A DNA stretch of 64,000 nt from Sagittula marina (GCF_014196795.1 NZ_JACIEJ010000001.1:638664-702663), one strand, 5' to 3'. Shown: positions 18,896 to 29,340, counted from the stretch's first letter. Notes: a model not told the origin generated them from the letters alone. Numbers and translations: made by a program.

Positions 18896-21586
18896 ATGTC
18901 GCGTTACGACCCCGCCAGCATCGAACCGAAATGGCAGCAGGCCTGGGAACAGGCTGGAACGTTTGTCGCCACCCGCGACCAAGACAAGCCGAAATATTAC
19001 GTGTTGGAGATGTTCCCGTATCCTTCGGGGCGCATCCATATCGGCCACGTGCGCAACTACACCATGGGTGACGTGATCGCGCGATATAAGCTCGCGACCG
19101 GCCACAACGTGCTGCACCCCATGGGGTTCGACGCCTTCGGGATGCCCGCCGAGAACGCCGCCATGGCGTCGGGAGGCCACCCAAAGGACTGGACCTATTC
19201 CAACATCGACACGATGGTCGAACAGATGAAGCCGCTGGGCTTTGGCCTCGACTGGACGCGCATGTTTGCGACCTGCGACCCGGAATATTACGGCCAGCAA
19301 CAGGCGCTTTTCATCGACATGCTCTCCGAAGGCCTGGTCTATCGCAAGAACGCCGTGGTGAACTGGGATCCGGTGGACATGACAGTTCTGGCCAACGAAC
19401 AGGTCATTGACGGTTGTGGCTGGCGCTCCGGTGCCGCGGTGGAGCGTAAGGAACTCACGCAGTGGTTCTTCAAGATCTCCGACATGTCCGGAGAGCTTCT
19501 GGACGCGCTGGACGGGCTGGACGAGTGGCCCGCCAAGGTAAAGACCATGCAGGCCAACTGGATCGGTCGCTCGCGCGGGCTGCAATTCGCCTTCTCAACC
19601 GTGGATGCCCCGGAGGATTTCGACCGCATCGACGTGTACACCACGCGTCCAGACACGCTGATGGGGGCGTCTTTTGTTGGCTTGAGCCCGGATCACCCGC
19701 TGACCCGCGCGCTGGAGCAGGACAACCCCGAACTGGCCGCTGCCGTGGCTGAAATGCGCAAGGGCGGCACGACCGAGGAAGCGCTGGAAAAGGCCGAGAA
19801 GCTCGGTTTTGACACCGGCATCCGTGTGCGCCATCCCTTTGACACCGCGTGGGAGCTGCCGGTCTACATCGCCAACTTCATCTTGATGGATTACGGCACC
19901 GGCGCGATCTTTGGCTGCCCGGCGCATGACCAGCGCGACCTTGATTTTGCGCGCAAATATGACCTCGAGGTGCGGACCGTCTTTGTCCCGGCCATGGGCG
20001 AAGAGGGGACGTTCATCACGCCGGAGGACGGCGGCCCTGCCTATGTTCCGGCCAAACAGGAAACCGTGCGCTACCTGCGCGGTTTTGCAGGCCAGGAAGC
20101 GCAGACCGGCGAGGCCGCTGTCGATGCGGCCGTGGACTTCTGCGAGGAAAACGGCGTCGGCCAGGGCGTGACCAAGTACCGACTGCGTGATTGGGGCCTG
20201 TCCCGCCAGCGCTACTGGGGGTGCCCGATTCCGGTCGTGCATTGCGACCAGTGCGGCGTGGTGCCCGAGAAGAAAGAGAACTTGCCGATTGAATTGCCCG
20301 ATGACGTGTCCTTCGACATTCCGGGCAACCCGCTGGACCGCCACCCCACATGGCGCGACTGCGACTGCCCGTCCTGCGGTGCGCCCGCCAAGCGTGAGAC
20401 CGACACGATGGACACCTTCGTCGATTCGTCATGGTATTTCGCGCGCTTCACCGCACCGCGTGCCGTGACACCAACCGACAAGGCCGACGCTGAATACTGG
20501 ATGAACGTCGATCAGTACATCGGCGGCATTGAACACGCGATCCTGCACTTGCTGTATTCACGCTTCTTCGCCCGCGCGATGATCAAGACTGGCCATCTGC
20601 CTGCCAGCGCCGCAGAGCCGTTCAACGCGCTGTTCACACAAGGTATGGTCACCCATGCGATCTATCTGAGCGAAGAGTTGGACAAGCCCATCGAAGAGAC
20701 TAAGCCCGGTAGAACTCCCCCAATGCTCCGCAAGATCTACCATTACCCAGAGGACGTAATTGAATTCAATTACGATGGGCGTCCGGTCGCGATTAGAAGG
20801 GTAGATGTCAAAGGGGCGGCAAACCTGGAAGAGCTGAGGGAGGTGTACGAGCTCGATCAAGCTGATGCGCGAGCGATTGAAGTGATCCCCTCCGCCAAGA
20901 TGTCGAAGTCCAAGAACAACGTGGTCGACCCCATGAGCATCATCGCCACCTATGGTGCGGATACGGCGCGCTGGTTCGTGCTGTCCGATTCGCCTCCCGA
21001 GCGGGATGTCGAATGGACCGCATCCGGCGCAGAGGCGGCGAGCAAACACCTAACCCGAGTGTATCGCATCGCCTCCGAAATCGCAGCAGGCGACGTGCCG
21101 GAGACACGTGAGGACCCGGCACTGCTCAAGGAAACGCACAAGGCTATTCAGGACATAACGCTGGGAGTGGAGGCGTTCGGCTTCAACGCGGCGATTGCAA
21201 AGCTCTACGGTTTTACCAACGCGCTTTCGAAATCCCGTGCCGGGAGCGAGACAAAGCGCTTTGCCGCCAAGACGCTGGCGCAGCTGATGTCCCCCATGAC
21301 CCCGCACCTGTCCGAAGAAATCTGGCAATTGCTGGGCGGTGAAGGGCTGATCGCCAATGCGCCATGGCCTGTGGCGGATGCGGCCATGTTGGTCGAGGAT
21401 ACGGTCACGCTTCCTATTCAGGTCAATGGCAAGCGGCGCGGCGAAATCGACGTGCCGACGGACATGCCAAAGGAAGAGGTTGAAAAGCTGGTGCTGGCGC
21501 ACGAAGCTGTGGTGAGGGCCCTCGACGGGGGCCAACCGAAAAAGCTGATCGTGGTGCCGGGGCGGATCGTGAATGTGGTCGTCTGA
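18896..21586 (+). CDS. leuS: Leucyl-tRNA synthetase
   Basis: LeuRS charges tRNA-Leu. The 896-residue protein has HIGH at residues 48-51 ([13 protein letters not shown]), the CP1 editing domain, zinc-like cysteine pairs (CDQCGVV and CDCPSCGAP), and KMSKS starting at Lys668. ATG 18896 follows CGGAGG. Residues of about 590-663, directly before KMSKS, occupy the place of the leucine-specific domain. They are longer than I expect for this family and written in atypical codons (two AGA, two AGG, several ATT and GTA) compared with the flanks. The gene overlaps lptE by 14 nt and starts the leuS-lptE-holA operon. Confidence 0.96.
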   Translation: MSRYDPASIEPKWQQAWEQAGTFVATRDQDKPKYYVLEMFPYPSGRIHIGHVRNYTMGDVIARYKLATGHNVLHPMGFDAFGMPAENAAMASGGHPKDWTYSNIDTMVEQMKPLGFGLDWTRMFATCDPEYYGQQQALFIDMLSEGLVYRKNAVVNWDPVDMTVLANEQVIDGCGWRSGAAVERKELTQWFFKISDMSGELLDALDGLDEWPAKVKTMQANWIGRSRGLQFAFSTVDAPEDFDRIDVYTTRPDTLMGASFVGLSPDHPLTRALEQDNPELAAAVAEMRKGGTTEEALEKAEKLGFDTGIRVRHPFDTAWELPVYIANFILMDYGTGAIFGCPAHDQRDLDFARKYDLEVRTVFVPAMGEEGTFITPEDGGPAYVPAKQETVRYLRGFAGQEAQTGEAAVDAAVDFCEENGVGQGVTKYRLRDWGLSRQRYWGCPIPVVHCDQCGVVPEKKENLPIELPDDVSFDIPGNPLDRHPTWRDCDCPSCGAPAKRETDTMDTFVDSSWYFARFTAPRAVTPTDKADAEYWMNVDQYIGGIEHAILHLLYSRFFARAMIKTGHLPASAAEPFNALFTQGMVTHAIYLSEELDKPIEETKPGRTPPMLRKIYHYPEDVIEFNYDGRPVAIRRVDVKGAANLEELREVYELDQADARAIEVIPSAKMSKSKNNVVDPMSIIATYGADTARWFVLSDSPPERDVEWTASGAEAASKHLTRVYRIASEIAAGDVPETREDPALLKETHKAIQDITLGVEAFGFNAAIAKLYGFTNALSKSRAGSETKRFAAKTLAQLMSPMTPHLSEEIWQLLGGEGLIANAPWPVADAAMLVEDTVTLPIQVNGKRRGEIDVPTDMPKEEVEKLVLAHEAVVRALDGGQPKKLIVVPGRIVNVVV

Positions 21587-22118
21587 GACGAATACCAAAG
21601 TCTGGCGCGCGGCGGGAATGACCCGACGCGCGGCCGTGCTGGCCTTGATTGGCAGCGTTGCCGCCTGCGGCTTCACCCCGGTGTACGGGCCGCAAGGGGG
21701 TGGGACGGCGCTGGTTAATGCCATTGACCTGCCCGAGCCGTCTGACGATTCTCAATACGTTTTCAACCGCCGGTTCGAGGAGCGCATGGGCCGGGGCGGG
21801 GGGGCTGCCCCCTACAGGCTGACGACGCGCATTCAGATCGACGATCAGGATATTGGCGCGACCTCTGCGGGCTCTGTGACGCGGGTACGCTTGATCGGGC
21901 GCGTGTTCTTTACCCTCACCGACACGGCGACGGGCGAGGTCGTGCGCGACGCACGGACCAATGCCTTTACCGGCTATTCGACCACCGGGGCGACCGTCGC
22001 CACGAGTGCGGCGCAACGCGATGCGCAGGAACGTTTGATGATCCTTCTGGCCGATCAGGTGATCGACGACCTCGTCTTGCATGTTTCCAACGTGCCCACT
22101 GCCGGGTCCACCCCATGA
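21573..22118 (+). CDS. lptE: LPS-assembly lipoprotein LptE
   Basis: LptE is the outer-membrane lipoprotein that plugs the LptD barrel for LPS insertion. The 181-residue product has a lipobox [15 protein letters not shown], a motif characteristic of alphaproteobacterial LptE, followed by a beta-rich domain with [15 protein letters not shown] and a C-terminal helix with [24 protein letters not shown]. Start 21573 lies inside the leuS end (14-nt overlap); an internal ATG at 21618 would shorten the leader. The stop overlaps the holA ATG, so leuS-lptE-holA are translationally linked, an order conserved in related bacteria. Confidence 0.9.
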   Translation: MWSSETNTKVWRAAGMTRRAAVLALIGSVAACGFTPVYGPQGGGTALVNAIDLPEPSDDSQYVFNRRFEERMGRGGGAAPYRLTTRIQIDDQDIGATSAGSVTRVRLIGRVFFTLTDTATGEVVRDARTNAFTGYSTTGATVATSAAQRDAQERLMILLADQVIDDLVLHVSNVPTAGSTP

Positions 22119-23143
22119 AACTTGCCGGACGCGCGGCCGAGGATTTCTTTCGCAAACCTGATCCAAAGGTGCCGGGCCTTTTGATCTTTGGCGAGGATAC
22201 GATGCGCGTGGCAATGAAGCGCCAGCAAGTGGTCGCTGCCCTGGTCGGGCCTGAGGGCGAGACGGAGATGCGCTTTACCCGGATGAATGGCGCCGATCTG
22301 CGCAAGGATAAGGCTGCGCTGCTTGATGCGGTGAAGGCGGTTGGCTTCTTCCCCGGTGCGCGCGCGGTTCTGGTCGAGGAAGCCACCGACGGATGCGCCG
22401 ACGCGATGAAGGCGGCTTTGCAGGATTGGCGTGATGGTGATGCGACGATCATCGCCACCGCCGGGTCGCTTACCGCGAAATCCTCGTTGCGCAAGGCGTT
22501 TGAGGGGCATCGCACCGCCTTGGCTGCCGCGCTGTACGCCAATCCGATGACCCGCTCCGAGATCGAAGACGAGCTCAAGCGCGCCGGGATCGCCGAGGTT
22601 GGGCGCGACGCCATGGGCGCTTTGGAAGTCTTGGGTCGGGAACTGACGCCGGGCGATTTTCGCCAAACGCTGGAAAAGATCTCGCTCTACAAGCTGGGCG
22701 ACACCAGCCCGCTGTCCGTCGACGAGGTTGAACTGAACGCCCCCGCGTCAGTCGAGGCCGCAATGGATGACGTGTTCAACATTGTTGCCGAGGGCCGCAC
22801 CGGGGAGATTGCCCCGGTGATGCAGCGCTTGGGGGGGCAGGGGGTCGCGCCTGTGACGCTGATGATCATGGGTGCGCGCCACTTTCGGACGCTGTACGCG
22901 CTGTCCGCCGCGCCAGGTGGGCCTGCGGCTGGTATCGGGCGCCTGCGTCCGCCGATCTTTGGCCCGCGCCGCGACCGCGTTCTACGCCAGGCCCAGAAGT
23001 GGAGCACAGCGCGCCTCGAGGACGCGCTGACGCTGCTGATGGACACCGACCTGACGCTCCGCTCGGCGGGCCAGAAGGCCCCGGCCATGGCATTGGTGGA
23101 GCGTGCTTTTGTCCGGCTGGCTCATATGGCGGGCCGCAGTTGA
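22115..23143 (+). CDS. holA: DNA polymerase III delta subunit
   Basis: HolA is the delta subunit of the clamp loader and opens the beta sliding clamp. The 342-residue length is usual. Residues 1-60 include FFRKPDPKVPGLLIFGEDTMRV, the degenerate nucleotide-fold start. Later blocks FFPGARAVLVEEATD and the helical collar end with MALVERAFVRLAHMA match the family. The ATG overlaps the lptE stop (ATGA). The product acts in the cytosol with DnaX and HolB. No terminator is obvious; about 200 nt without a gene follow before the convergent DUF1244 gene. Confidence 0.92.
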   Translation: MKLAGRAAEDFFRKPDPKVPGLLIFGEDTMRVAMKRQQVVAALVGPEGETEMRFTRMNGADLRKDKAALLDAVKAVGFFPGARAVLVEEATDGCADAMKAALQDWRDGDATIIATAGSLTAKSSLRKAFEGHRTALAAALYANPMTRSEIEDELKRAGIAEVGRDAMGALEVLGRELTPGDFRQTLEKISLYKLGDTSPLSVDEVELNAPASVEAAMDDVFNIVAEGRTGEIAPVMQRLGGQGVAPVTLMIMGARHFRTLYALSAAPGGPAAGIGRLRPPIFGPRRDRVLRQAQKWSTARLEDALTLLMDTDLTLRSAGQKAPAMALVERAFVRLAHMAGRS

Positions 23144-23350
23144 CCATGGAATTGGTGTCGATTTAGCCAATCTCCAATGCAGCACCGCGGCAATCCGCTT
23201 TTTGATATGTGCAGTAAAACGCATCAGGCCAACGACTGATGTCCGATGGCACGTAAAAGGCCTGCCTCCCTTCCCAAGCGGACTACTCCCTTTCCGGGCT
23301 TATCTCCGGCGAGGCAAAGGCGCACACGAAGGGCCAGCGGTGTGAAGGTC

Positions 23351-23665
23351 TCAGCCCTTGTCGGTTACGTTTTCTTTGAACGCAGTCTCGAATGCTTTCT
23401 GCGTATCGGCTCCTGCGTCTGTCTGATAGTTGGCTTTCCACTCGTCCATGGTCATTCCGTAAAATGCCTCGCGGCCCTCATCTTTGGACATCTCGATGCC
23501 GCGCTCATTGGCGGCCTCCTGATACCAGCGGCTCAGACAATTGCGGCAAAAGCCTGTTAAGTTCATCATGTCGATGTTCTGCACATCGGTACGGTCTTCC
23601 ATCAGGTGTTTTTGCAGTCGGCGAAAGGCAGCAGCTTCCAGCTCGATGCGGGTCTGGTCGTCCAT
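23351..23665 (-). CDS. DUF1244 family protein
   Basis: This 104-residue soluble helical protein has the DUF1244 signature: DVQNIDMMNLTGFCRNCLSRWYQEAA followed by MSKDEGREAFYGMTMDEWKANYQ. The cysteine pair FCRNC is the notable conserved feature. The family has no defined function. ATG 23665 sits after an AGGAGAACACC site; five upstream in-frame codons to 23680 were left out. It follows the N-formylglutamate amidohydrolase gene by 19 nt, so they form a two-gene unit. Confidence 0.88.
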   Translation of the reverse strand: MDDQTRIELEAAAFRRLQKHLMEDRTDVQNIDMMNLTGFCRNCLSRWYQEAANERGIEMSKDEGREAFYGMTMDEWKANYQTDAGADTQKAFETAFKENVTDKG

Positions 23666-23684
23666 GGTGTTCTCCTTCAATGGA

Positions 23685-24422
23685 TCAGTCTGTGACGTGG
23701 GTCAGGGCCTCGACCAGCAGCGGTGCAAGGCGGTCGCCCCACGCCTGTTGCTGTTCGGGGGTTGCGATGATGTCCTGGCGCAGCTCGATAAGCGTGTTCG
23801 GGCGACCATGTTTCAAGGCGTGACGATCCATGGAATCGCCGGGCAGGTGGCCTGGGTAGGGTTCGTTGCGGCCCACGACGATATCGCGTTCGCGTTCGAG
23901 GGCAGCAATCAGCGGGTCCGATAACCGCGCATCCCAAGCGTGCAGAATGCCCACATGCCAGGGACGCGGGCGGCGTCCTCGCAATTGCGGTGTGAAACTG
24001 TGGACGGACACCAGCACCGTGTCATTGCGACGTGTGGCGAGCCGTTCAAGCGCATCATGGTAGGGGCGGTGATAGGCATTCAGGCGGCGTGCCTTTTCTG
24101 CACCGTCCGATGGGCGATTGCCGGGAATAACGGACCCGTCGTATAGCCGCATCAGGACCGTTGGATCATCTTCGCCGCGGTTCGGATCAATGACCAGGCG
24201 CGAAAAATTCGAAAGGATTGCAGGGGCACCAAGCGCGTCTGCCAGTGCGCGTGCCACACCCGCAGCGCCGGGATCAAACGCGATATGGCGGAGCATGTCG
24301 GCCTCTGGCAGGCCAAGTGAGCCGCCAAGTTCGGGCGGGACCACGTTGGTCGCATGATCGCATGTGATCAGGAACCGACTGTCGCGCTCTGCACCCAGAA
24401 CTGTGTATGGCTGATAAGTCAT
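23685..24422 (-). CDS. N-formylglutamate amidohydrolase family protein
   Basis: The family is named for hydrolysis of N-formyl-L-glutamate to formate and glutamate, the last step of one histidine degradation route. Zinc-ligand-type blocks are visible: LITCDHATNVVPPEL, SRLVIDPNRGEDDP, LVSVHSFTPQL and the C-terminal NTLIELRQDII. Length is 245 residues, typical. GGAGG precedes ATG 24422. No other hut genes are nearby, so the true substrate may be a different N-acyl amino acid. It is the first gene of a pair with DUF1244 and is divergent from pyk; both promoters must lie in the 215-nt gap. Confidence 0.85.
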   Translation of the reverse strand: MTYQPYTVLGAERDSRFLITCDHATNVVPPELGGSLGLPEADMLRHIAFDPGAAGVARALADALGAPAILSNFSRLVIDPNRGEDDPTVLMRLYDGSVIPGNRPSDGAEKARRLNAYHRPYHDALERLATRRNDTVLVSVHSFTPQLRGRRPRPWHVGILHAWDARLSDPLIAALERERDIVVGRNEPYPGHLPGDSMDRHALKHGRPNTLIELRQDIIATPEQQQAWGDRLAPLLVEALTHVTD

Positions 24423-24637
24423 AATGTCGTAACCTCCGCCCCCTTACATTTAGGCGAGGCGCGCCGAGATGAAAATGCACGAAGAAAATCATCGCCTGCG
24501 TTGCGTGCTGCAAAGAAATACGCGATAAGCTGGACGTGTTAGCGGTAACGCCCTTGCGCAGTGGCGACCGCACCGAAACATGTTTGTGACGGCGCATATT
24601 TTAAGCGACGCCAACGACGACAGGAAGGCTGGGACTG

Positions 24638-26083
24638 ATGAAACGCGACCGCAATGTAAAGATCGTGGCCACACTGGGCCCTGCGTCCTCCACCTACGAG
24701 ATGATTCGTGCCCTGCACGAGGCGGGCGCAGATGTGTTCCGTCTGAACATGTCGCATGGGACGCATGAGGAAATCGAGGAACGTCACAAGATCATTCGCC
24801 AGGTGGAAAGAGATCTCGACAGCCCGATTGGCATCCTCGCCGATCTCCAAGGACCCAAACTCCGGGTGGGCGAGTTTGAAAACGGCTCGGAAGAGCTGGA
24901 ATGGGGCACGAGCTTCCGCCTCGACCTGGACGAGACACCGGGGACCCAGAAGCGTGTGCAACTGCCACATCCCGAGATCTTCGCAGCGCTGGAACCCGGA
25001 TCGCACCTTTTGGTCAACGACGGTAAAATTCGCCTGCGCGTCACGGACTGCTCCAAAGAGCATGCCGATTGCACGGTCGAAGCAGGCGGCACCATTTCCA
25101 ACCGTAAGGGCGTCAACGTGCCCGACGTGGTGCTTCCGCTGGCGGCGCTGTCGGAAAAGGACCGGAAGGATCTGGAATTCTCCTGTGCGCTGGGCATCGA
25201 CTGGCTTGCGCTGTCCTTTGTGCAGCGCGCAGAGGACGTCGAGGAAGCCCGCGAATTGGCCGGTGGCCGCGCCGCTATTCTCGCCAAGATCGAGAAACCT
25301 TCAGCCGTGGAGCACTTTGATGCGATTCTGGCGGCTTCTGACGGCATCATGGTTGCACGCGGGGACCTCGGCGTTGAGTTGCCCGTTCACTCGGTCCCTC
25401 CGATCCAGAAGCGTCTTGTGCGTAAGTGTCGTGCCGCTGCAAAGCCGGTGATCGTTGCGACACAGATGCTTGAATCGATGATTGAAAGCCCGATGCCGAC
25501 GCGGGCAGAGGTATCGGACGTGTCCGGCGCGATTTACGAAGGCACCGACGCGGTCATGCTTTCGGCAGAATCTGCGGCGGGCCAGTATCCCATCGAAGCG
25601 GTCAGCACAATGCACAACGTGGCTGTGTCCGTCGAAAATGATCCGACCTACCGCGAGGTGATCGAGGCGTCGCGCAGCGCGGCCCGTCACACCATCGCTG
25701 ACGGGATCGTTGCCGCCGCCCGCGAGATCGCCGAAACGACCGACATCAAGGCGATCTGCTGCTTCACGTCATCGGGAACAACCGCTGCGCTGACCTCACG
25801 CGAACGTCCTCGTGTCCCAATCATCGCCATGACCCCGCAACGCGGCACCGCGCGCCGTCTGACGCTGCACTGGGGCGTGCAGTGCGTGATCGCCGGCGAA
25901 TTGGAGCGCTTCAAGCAGGCTGTTGTGAATTCGGCCCGTGCCGCCCGCGCGCTGGGCTTTGCGACCGAAAACGACCAGATCGTTGTCACCGCCGGTGTGC
26001 CCTTCAATCAGGCAGGCACGACGAACATTCTGCGCGTTGCGCCCTGTGACGAACGACTTATTTTCCGCACAGATCCAGAGTGA
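24638..26083 (+). CDS. pyk: Pyruvate kinase
   Basis: This enzyme converts phosphoenolpyruvate and ADP to pyruvate and ATP at the end of lower glycolysis. The 481-residue protein shows VATLGPASSTYEMIRALHEAGADVFRLNMSHG, the LADLQGPKLR block, the active-site KIEKPSAVEHFDAIL segment, and the MVARGDLGVE and ATQMLESMI blocks. The C-terminal allosteric domain has FTSSGTTAAL. ATG 24638 follows AGGAAGG. A strong terminator follows the stop by 40 nt. Confidence 0.96.
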   Translation: MKRDRNVKIVATLGPASSTYEMIRALHEAGADVFRLNMSHGTHEEIEERHKIIRQVERDLDSPIGILADLQGPKLRVGEFENGSEELEWGTSFRLDLDETPGTQKRVQLPHPEIFAALEPGSHLLVNDGKIRLRVTDCSKEHADCTVEAGGTISNRKGVNVPDVVLPLAALSEKDRKDLEFSCALGIDWLALSFVQRAEDVEEARELAGGRAAILAKIEKPSAVEHFDAILAASDGIMVARGDLGVELPVHSVPPIQKRLVRKCRAAAKPVIVATQMLESMIESPMPTRAEVSDVSGAIYEGTDAVMLSAESAAGQYPIEAVSTMHNVAVSVENDPTYREVIEASRSAARHTIADGIVAAAREIAETTDIKAICCFTSSGTTAALTSRERPRVPIIAMTPQRGTARRLTLHWGVQCVIAGELERFKQAVVNSARAARALGFATENDQIVVTAGVPFNQAGTTNILRVAPCDERLIFRTDPE

Positions 26084-26123
26084 TACGCTGCGCGGCAAGC
26101 TTGCGTTAGCAAATCTGTATTAC

Positions 26124-26156
26124 ACCCTTCCCTGCAGAGAGCAGGGAAGGGTTTTT
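26124..26156 (+). terminator. pyk terminator overlapping the chemoreceptor ribosome site
   Basis: A perfect 12-bp stem (arms 26124-26135 and 26141-26152) with an AGAGA loop runs into TTTTT, a textbook intrinsic terminator. The next gene's ATG lies at 26158, so the only ribosome-site-like purines (GGGAAGGG, 26143-26150) are inside the right arm. The hairpin could also gate translation. Confidence 0.9.
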
Positions 26157-26157
26157 C

Positions 26158-27423
26158 ATGCATGCGGCCATCACGGGCTATTGGACCGAAACGCAGCGCT
26201 CCAAAGGGCGGGATATTGTCGAGCTCATTTTGCCGGGGTTCGATGCTGGCATCCGGCAGGTCTATTCCGTCGCACTCGGTGTCGCTCCGGAGGATCTCCC
26301 CCAAGAGTTGGTGCAGACTGAAAGAAAGAAATTGCGCCTGATCCTCTCGGGCGATTTTGGTACCGACTATGTCCGGCTTCAGGAGGGGATCGTGCAAAAC
26401 ATCCTCGGGATGGGCACGGATTATCAAACCTACATGGTTGGGTATTCATTTTATCAGGCGACGCTGGTGGATCTGGTCATCGACGCCCAAGCCAAGCTGC
26501 CCATGCCTTTGAAGGAAGCAACGCGCATTGTGCAGGTAGCGGCCATGTGTGACGCAACCATCACCTTGGGCTATTTCTTTGAAGATCTTGATCGGCGCGC
26601 GCAGGAGCAGAGAAAGCAGCTTTTGGATCGACTGTTTTCGCAGATCGGCGAGGACACGCAGGCGTTGGAGTTCTCCTCTTCTGAATTGCGGGGCACTTTC
26701 GACTCGCTCAGTCATCGGGCCGAAACGCAGGCTGCGGCGCTGGAGCAAAACAGCGCGGCCCTGACGCAGCTTGAGACGCAGATCGCTGCCACTGCCAATG
26801 ATGCAAAGGGCGCAGCGCTTCAGACGGCCGAGGCCAACACTCGCGCCAGAGATGCACGCCATGAGGTGGCGCAAACCCGTGAGTCCGTGCGCGACGTGGT
26901 AACCAAAACCGAAGAAATCCGCCGCTTCATTGATATGGTCGACCAGATTGCGCTGCAAACCAAGCTTCTGGCGCTGAATGCGTCGGTAGAGGCGGCGCGT
27001 GCTGGCGAGCATGGGCGCGGCTTCTCCATCGTGGCGACAGAGGTGCGTGCGCTCGCGGACCAAAGTGCCAAATCCGCCGCCGAAGTCGCGGCTGTGGTGA
27101 AGACGATCCTCGCCGGCATGACCGCCATTGATGTACGTTCGGATGCGCTGACCGCGCGATTGACCGACCTGGTGCAAGGCATCGGGGATGCGTCTGAAAG
27201 TGTAGCGCGAATCGACGCCGCAGCGCAGGAGCAAAGTGACGCAATCGTGCAGGTGGCCACCAATCAGCGGCATCTCGACCAGGCCAATCAGGCGAATGCC
27301 GCCGGTGTCGGGGCAGCTAACACGCAGGTGCGGGCCTTTGAGGAAACTGTTGGCCAGATCAACCAGCGCATCGCTGACTTCCGGTCGGAAACCGTTTCCT
27401 CCGACCAGCTTCGCAACGCTTGA
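26158..27423 (+). CDS. Soluble methyl-accepting chemoreceptor with protoglobin-like N-domain
   Basis: The 421-residue protein lacks membrane segments. Residues 1-150 resemble a protoglobin/HemAT-type sensor fold, with a [23 protein letters not shown] helix like the globin helices of that family. Haem ligation could not be confirmed by eye. Residues 180-415 form the coiled-coil signalling domain, with the kinase-contact hairpin [39 protein letters not shown]. It would signal to CheA from the cytosol, possibly for oxygen. ATG 26158 comes immediately after the pyk terminator. No other chemotaxis genes are in the window. Confidence 0.85.
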   Translation: MHAAITGYWTETQRSKGRDIVELILPGFDAGIRQVYSVALGVAPEDLPQELVQTERKKLRLILSGDFGTDYVRLQEGIVQNILGMGTDYQTYMVGYSFYQATLVDLVIDAQAKLPMPLKEATRIVQVAAMCDATITLGYFFEDLDRRAQEQRKQLLDRLFSQIGEDTQALEFSSSELRGTFDSLSHRAETQAAALEQNSAALTQLETQIAATANDAKGAALQTAEANTRARDARHEVAQTRESVRDVVTKTEEIRRFIDMVDQIALQTKLLALNASVEAARAGEHGRGFSIVATEVRALADQSAKSAAEVAAVVKTILAGMTAIDVRSDALTARLTDLVQGIGDASESVARIDAAAQEQSDAIVQVATNQRHLDQANQANAAGVGAANTQVRAFEETVGQINQRIADFRSETVSSDQLRNA

Positions 27424-27492
27424 CCGCACAGCAAAGTTGCCTCTGCTTTAAGTCTGGCGCAGTGTTTTCCACAGCCAGCTGGAGAGCGCTCA

Positions 27493-27714
27493 ATGGATGC
27501 AGATACCACCCTCGTCGTCGGCGCCCTGTTTGTGGCATTGGCCGTTCCCGCCTTGATCGCGGCCTGGGCGGAGCAGCACAAGCCCGTTGTGGGCACGCTC
27601 TTGCTGTTCGGCGGCTGCGCAATGATCGCTTTTGCTTGGCGCATGGCCGGGGGGTACAGCCCCGCGGCGCTGCCCGATGTGCTATACCGGGTCATCGGCA
27701 ATATGATGGGGTAG
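27493..27714 (+). CDS. Small membrane protein before rpmI
   Basis: A 73-residue protein with two hydrophobic helices ([21 protein letters not shown] and [19 protein letters not shown]) and a short polar tail with [14 protein letters not shown] recall similar small proteins just upstream of rpmI-rplT in related bacteria, but no function is known. ATG 27493 follows GGAGAG. The 119-nt gap to rpmI suggests separate translation, though co-transcription is possible. Confidence 0.72.
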   Translation: MDADTTLVVGALFVALAVPALIAAWAEQHKPVVGTLLLFGGCAMIAFAWRMAGGYSPAALPDVLYRVIGNMMG

Positions 27715-27833
27715 GGCCGGGCGCGCCCAGCTTTCCTCTGGACAAAAGCCAGCCATCCACCTATACGGCGCGCTCTAACCGCGCGTCCGGCCTTCTTAGG
27801 CATGCCGAGTCGCGCCAAGAACGGAGATCCGAA

Positions 27834-28034
27834 ATGCCCAAGATGAAGACGAAGTCGAGCGCCAAGAAGCGCTTCAAGGTGACCGGCACTGGTAAGGTGC
27901 TGGCAGGTCAGGCAGGCAAACGCCACGGCATGATCAAGCGCCACAAGAAATTCATCCGTGACGCGCGCGGCACGACAACTCTTTCGGCGCCCGACGCCAA
28001 GATCATCAAGGGCTTTATGCCCTACGATCGCTAA
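27834..28034 (+). CDS. rpmI: 50S ribosomal protein L35
   Basis: The 66-residue, strongly basic protein reads [22 protein letters not shown] and ends KGFMPYDR, the L35 pattern. It binds 23S rRNA in the large subunit. ATG 27834 follows CGGAGATC. It is followed 23 nt later by rplT, the usual rpmI-rplT pair; infC is not present beside them here. The open frame upstream to 27420 is not coding. Confidence 0.96.
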   Translation: MPKMKTKSSAKKRFKVTGTGKVLAGQAGKRHGMIKRHKKFIRDARGTTTLSAPDAKIIKGFMPYDR

Positions 28035-28057
28035 TCGCCAGCTAGAGGAGATACGAT

Positions 28058-28426
28058 ATGTCCCGAGTAAAAGGCGGTACCGTCACCCACGCGCGCCACA
28101 AGAAAATCACGGATCAGGCCAAAGGTTACTACGGTCGCCGCAAGAACACCTTCAAGGTGGCAGCGCAGGCCGTCGACAAGGCCAACCAGTACAAGACCCG
28201 TGACCGCAAGAACCGCAAGCGCCAGTTCCGCGCGCTGTGGATCCAGCGGATCAACGCGGCTGTCCGTGCGTTCGACGATCAGATGACCTATTCCCGCTTC
28301 ATCAACGGTCTGGCCAAGGCTGGTATCGAGGTGGACCGTAAGGTTCTGGCCGATCTGGCCGTGCACGAACCCGATGCGTTCAACGCCATCGCTGCTCAAG
28401 CCAAAGGCGCGTTGGAAGCGGCGTAA
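28058..28426 (+). CDS. rplT: 50S ribosomal protein L20
   Basis: L20 is an early-assembly protein of the large subunit and in other bacteria represses its own operon. The 122-residue sequence starts [17 protein letters not shown] and has the [13 protein letters not shown] and [23 protein letters not shown] blocks. An AGAGGAGA site precedes ATG 28058. A rho-independent terminator follows, then an insertion-sequence remnant placed directly behind it. Confidence 0.97.
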   Translation: MSRVKGGTVTHARHKKITDQAKGYYGRRKNTFKVAAQAVDKANQYKTRDRKNRKRQFRALWIQRINAAVRAFDDQMTYSRFINGLAKAGIEVDRKVLADLAVHEPDAFNAIAAQAKGALEAA

Positions 28427-28451
28427 GCCTCTTTTGAACCCGATGTTGTCA

Positions 28452-28480
28452 GGGCCGTCCCGTCGGGGCGGCCCTTTTTT
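28452..28480 (+). terminator. rplT terminator
   Basis: A 10-bp GC-rich stem with one G-T wobble (arms 28452-28461 and 28465-28474) and a GTC loop is followed by six T. Confidence 0.92.
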
Positions 28481-28485
28481 ATGGT

Positions 28486-28507
28486 GGTGTCCGCAAACCG
28501 TGTTGGT
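28486..28507 (+). repeat. Left terminal inverted repeat of the IS1595-type element
   Basis: GGTGTCCGCAAACCGTGTTG plus GT matches the complement of 29341-29362 at 21 of 22 positions. Confidence 0.88.
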
Positions 28508-28527
28508 TCGATTCGTGATCTTTTGAA

Positions 28528-29200
28528 ATGGCTTATATCCCTCCGCTTTTTCCGCGGAGGATGCCCTTGCTAAACCATGACTTTCGCCGTTTTCTCGACG
28601 CCCCCGATCGCCTGAACTCGGCCCAGTTCAAGGAGGCCCAAACAAACATCCGGAATCGCCGTCGCAAGACGGACGCGATCTCGGAGATCGAGGCGCGGAC
28701 CAACCAAGAACGCAAGTGCCCCTTCTGCCGCGACGAGCGGCGCCAGAAATAGGGCCGCAAACGGTCCAGGATCCAGCGCTACCAATGCTCGGGTTGCAAG
28801 AAGAAGACCTATTCCGGCCGCGCTGGCAGCGCACTTGGCCGCATTCGTCGTCCGGAGCTGTTCATGGTGGCGCTGCGGGATATGCTGGGCATCTCAGCGC
28901 CGCAGTCGGTGCGCAGGCTCGCGGCGACTTCGGCTTAACAAATGCAGGGTCTGGCGCTCGCGGATGCTCGTATTTTCGATCATCGGGAACAGCAGCGTGG
29001 CAGCGAGTTTCTCGAGAATAATCGAGGCAGACGAAACCTGCCAGCGAGAGACGCGCAAGGATTCTCGCGGATGGGCTCGTCACTTCGCGAATCCGAAGAA
29101 TGTCGCGTCGCCGCTCCGTCCCAGGTGGGAGGATTACACGACGAAAGGGCTGAAGATGATGCGGGGGCTCTCCACAGCTGCCTATCCTCGCGGTCGCTGA
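28528..29200 (+). pseudogene. Broken IS1595-family transposase
   Basis: The first frame (from 28528) encodes a short N-terminal region and a zinc-ribbon with CPFC and CSGC cysteine pairs. It is interrupted by an in-frame TAG at 28750 and continues in the same frame to a TAA at 28936. The homologous reading then shifts by one frame near 28930 and continues as a segment with IIEADETCQRETRKDS and RPRWEDYTTKGLKMMRG up to 29200. The remaining DDE residues are absent. At least one nonsense change, one frameshift and a 3' deletion make it inactive. Confidence 0.8.
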
Positions 29201-29340
29201 CCGAGGCGGCGCGCGCCTCTTCCGACGCCTTCCGACCGGTAAAGGCGTGACGCTCGAGCACGCAATGAGGCCTCTGGTGCCCGGCGATGCCGCGCTTTAT
29301 TCGAAGCGCTTATAGAAGCGCGCGTCACTGCATTTAACTG

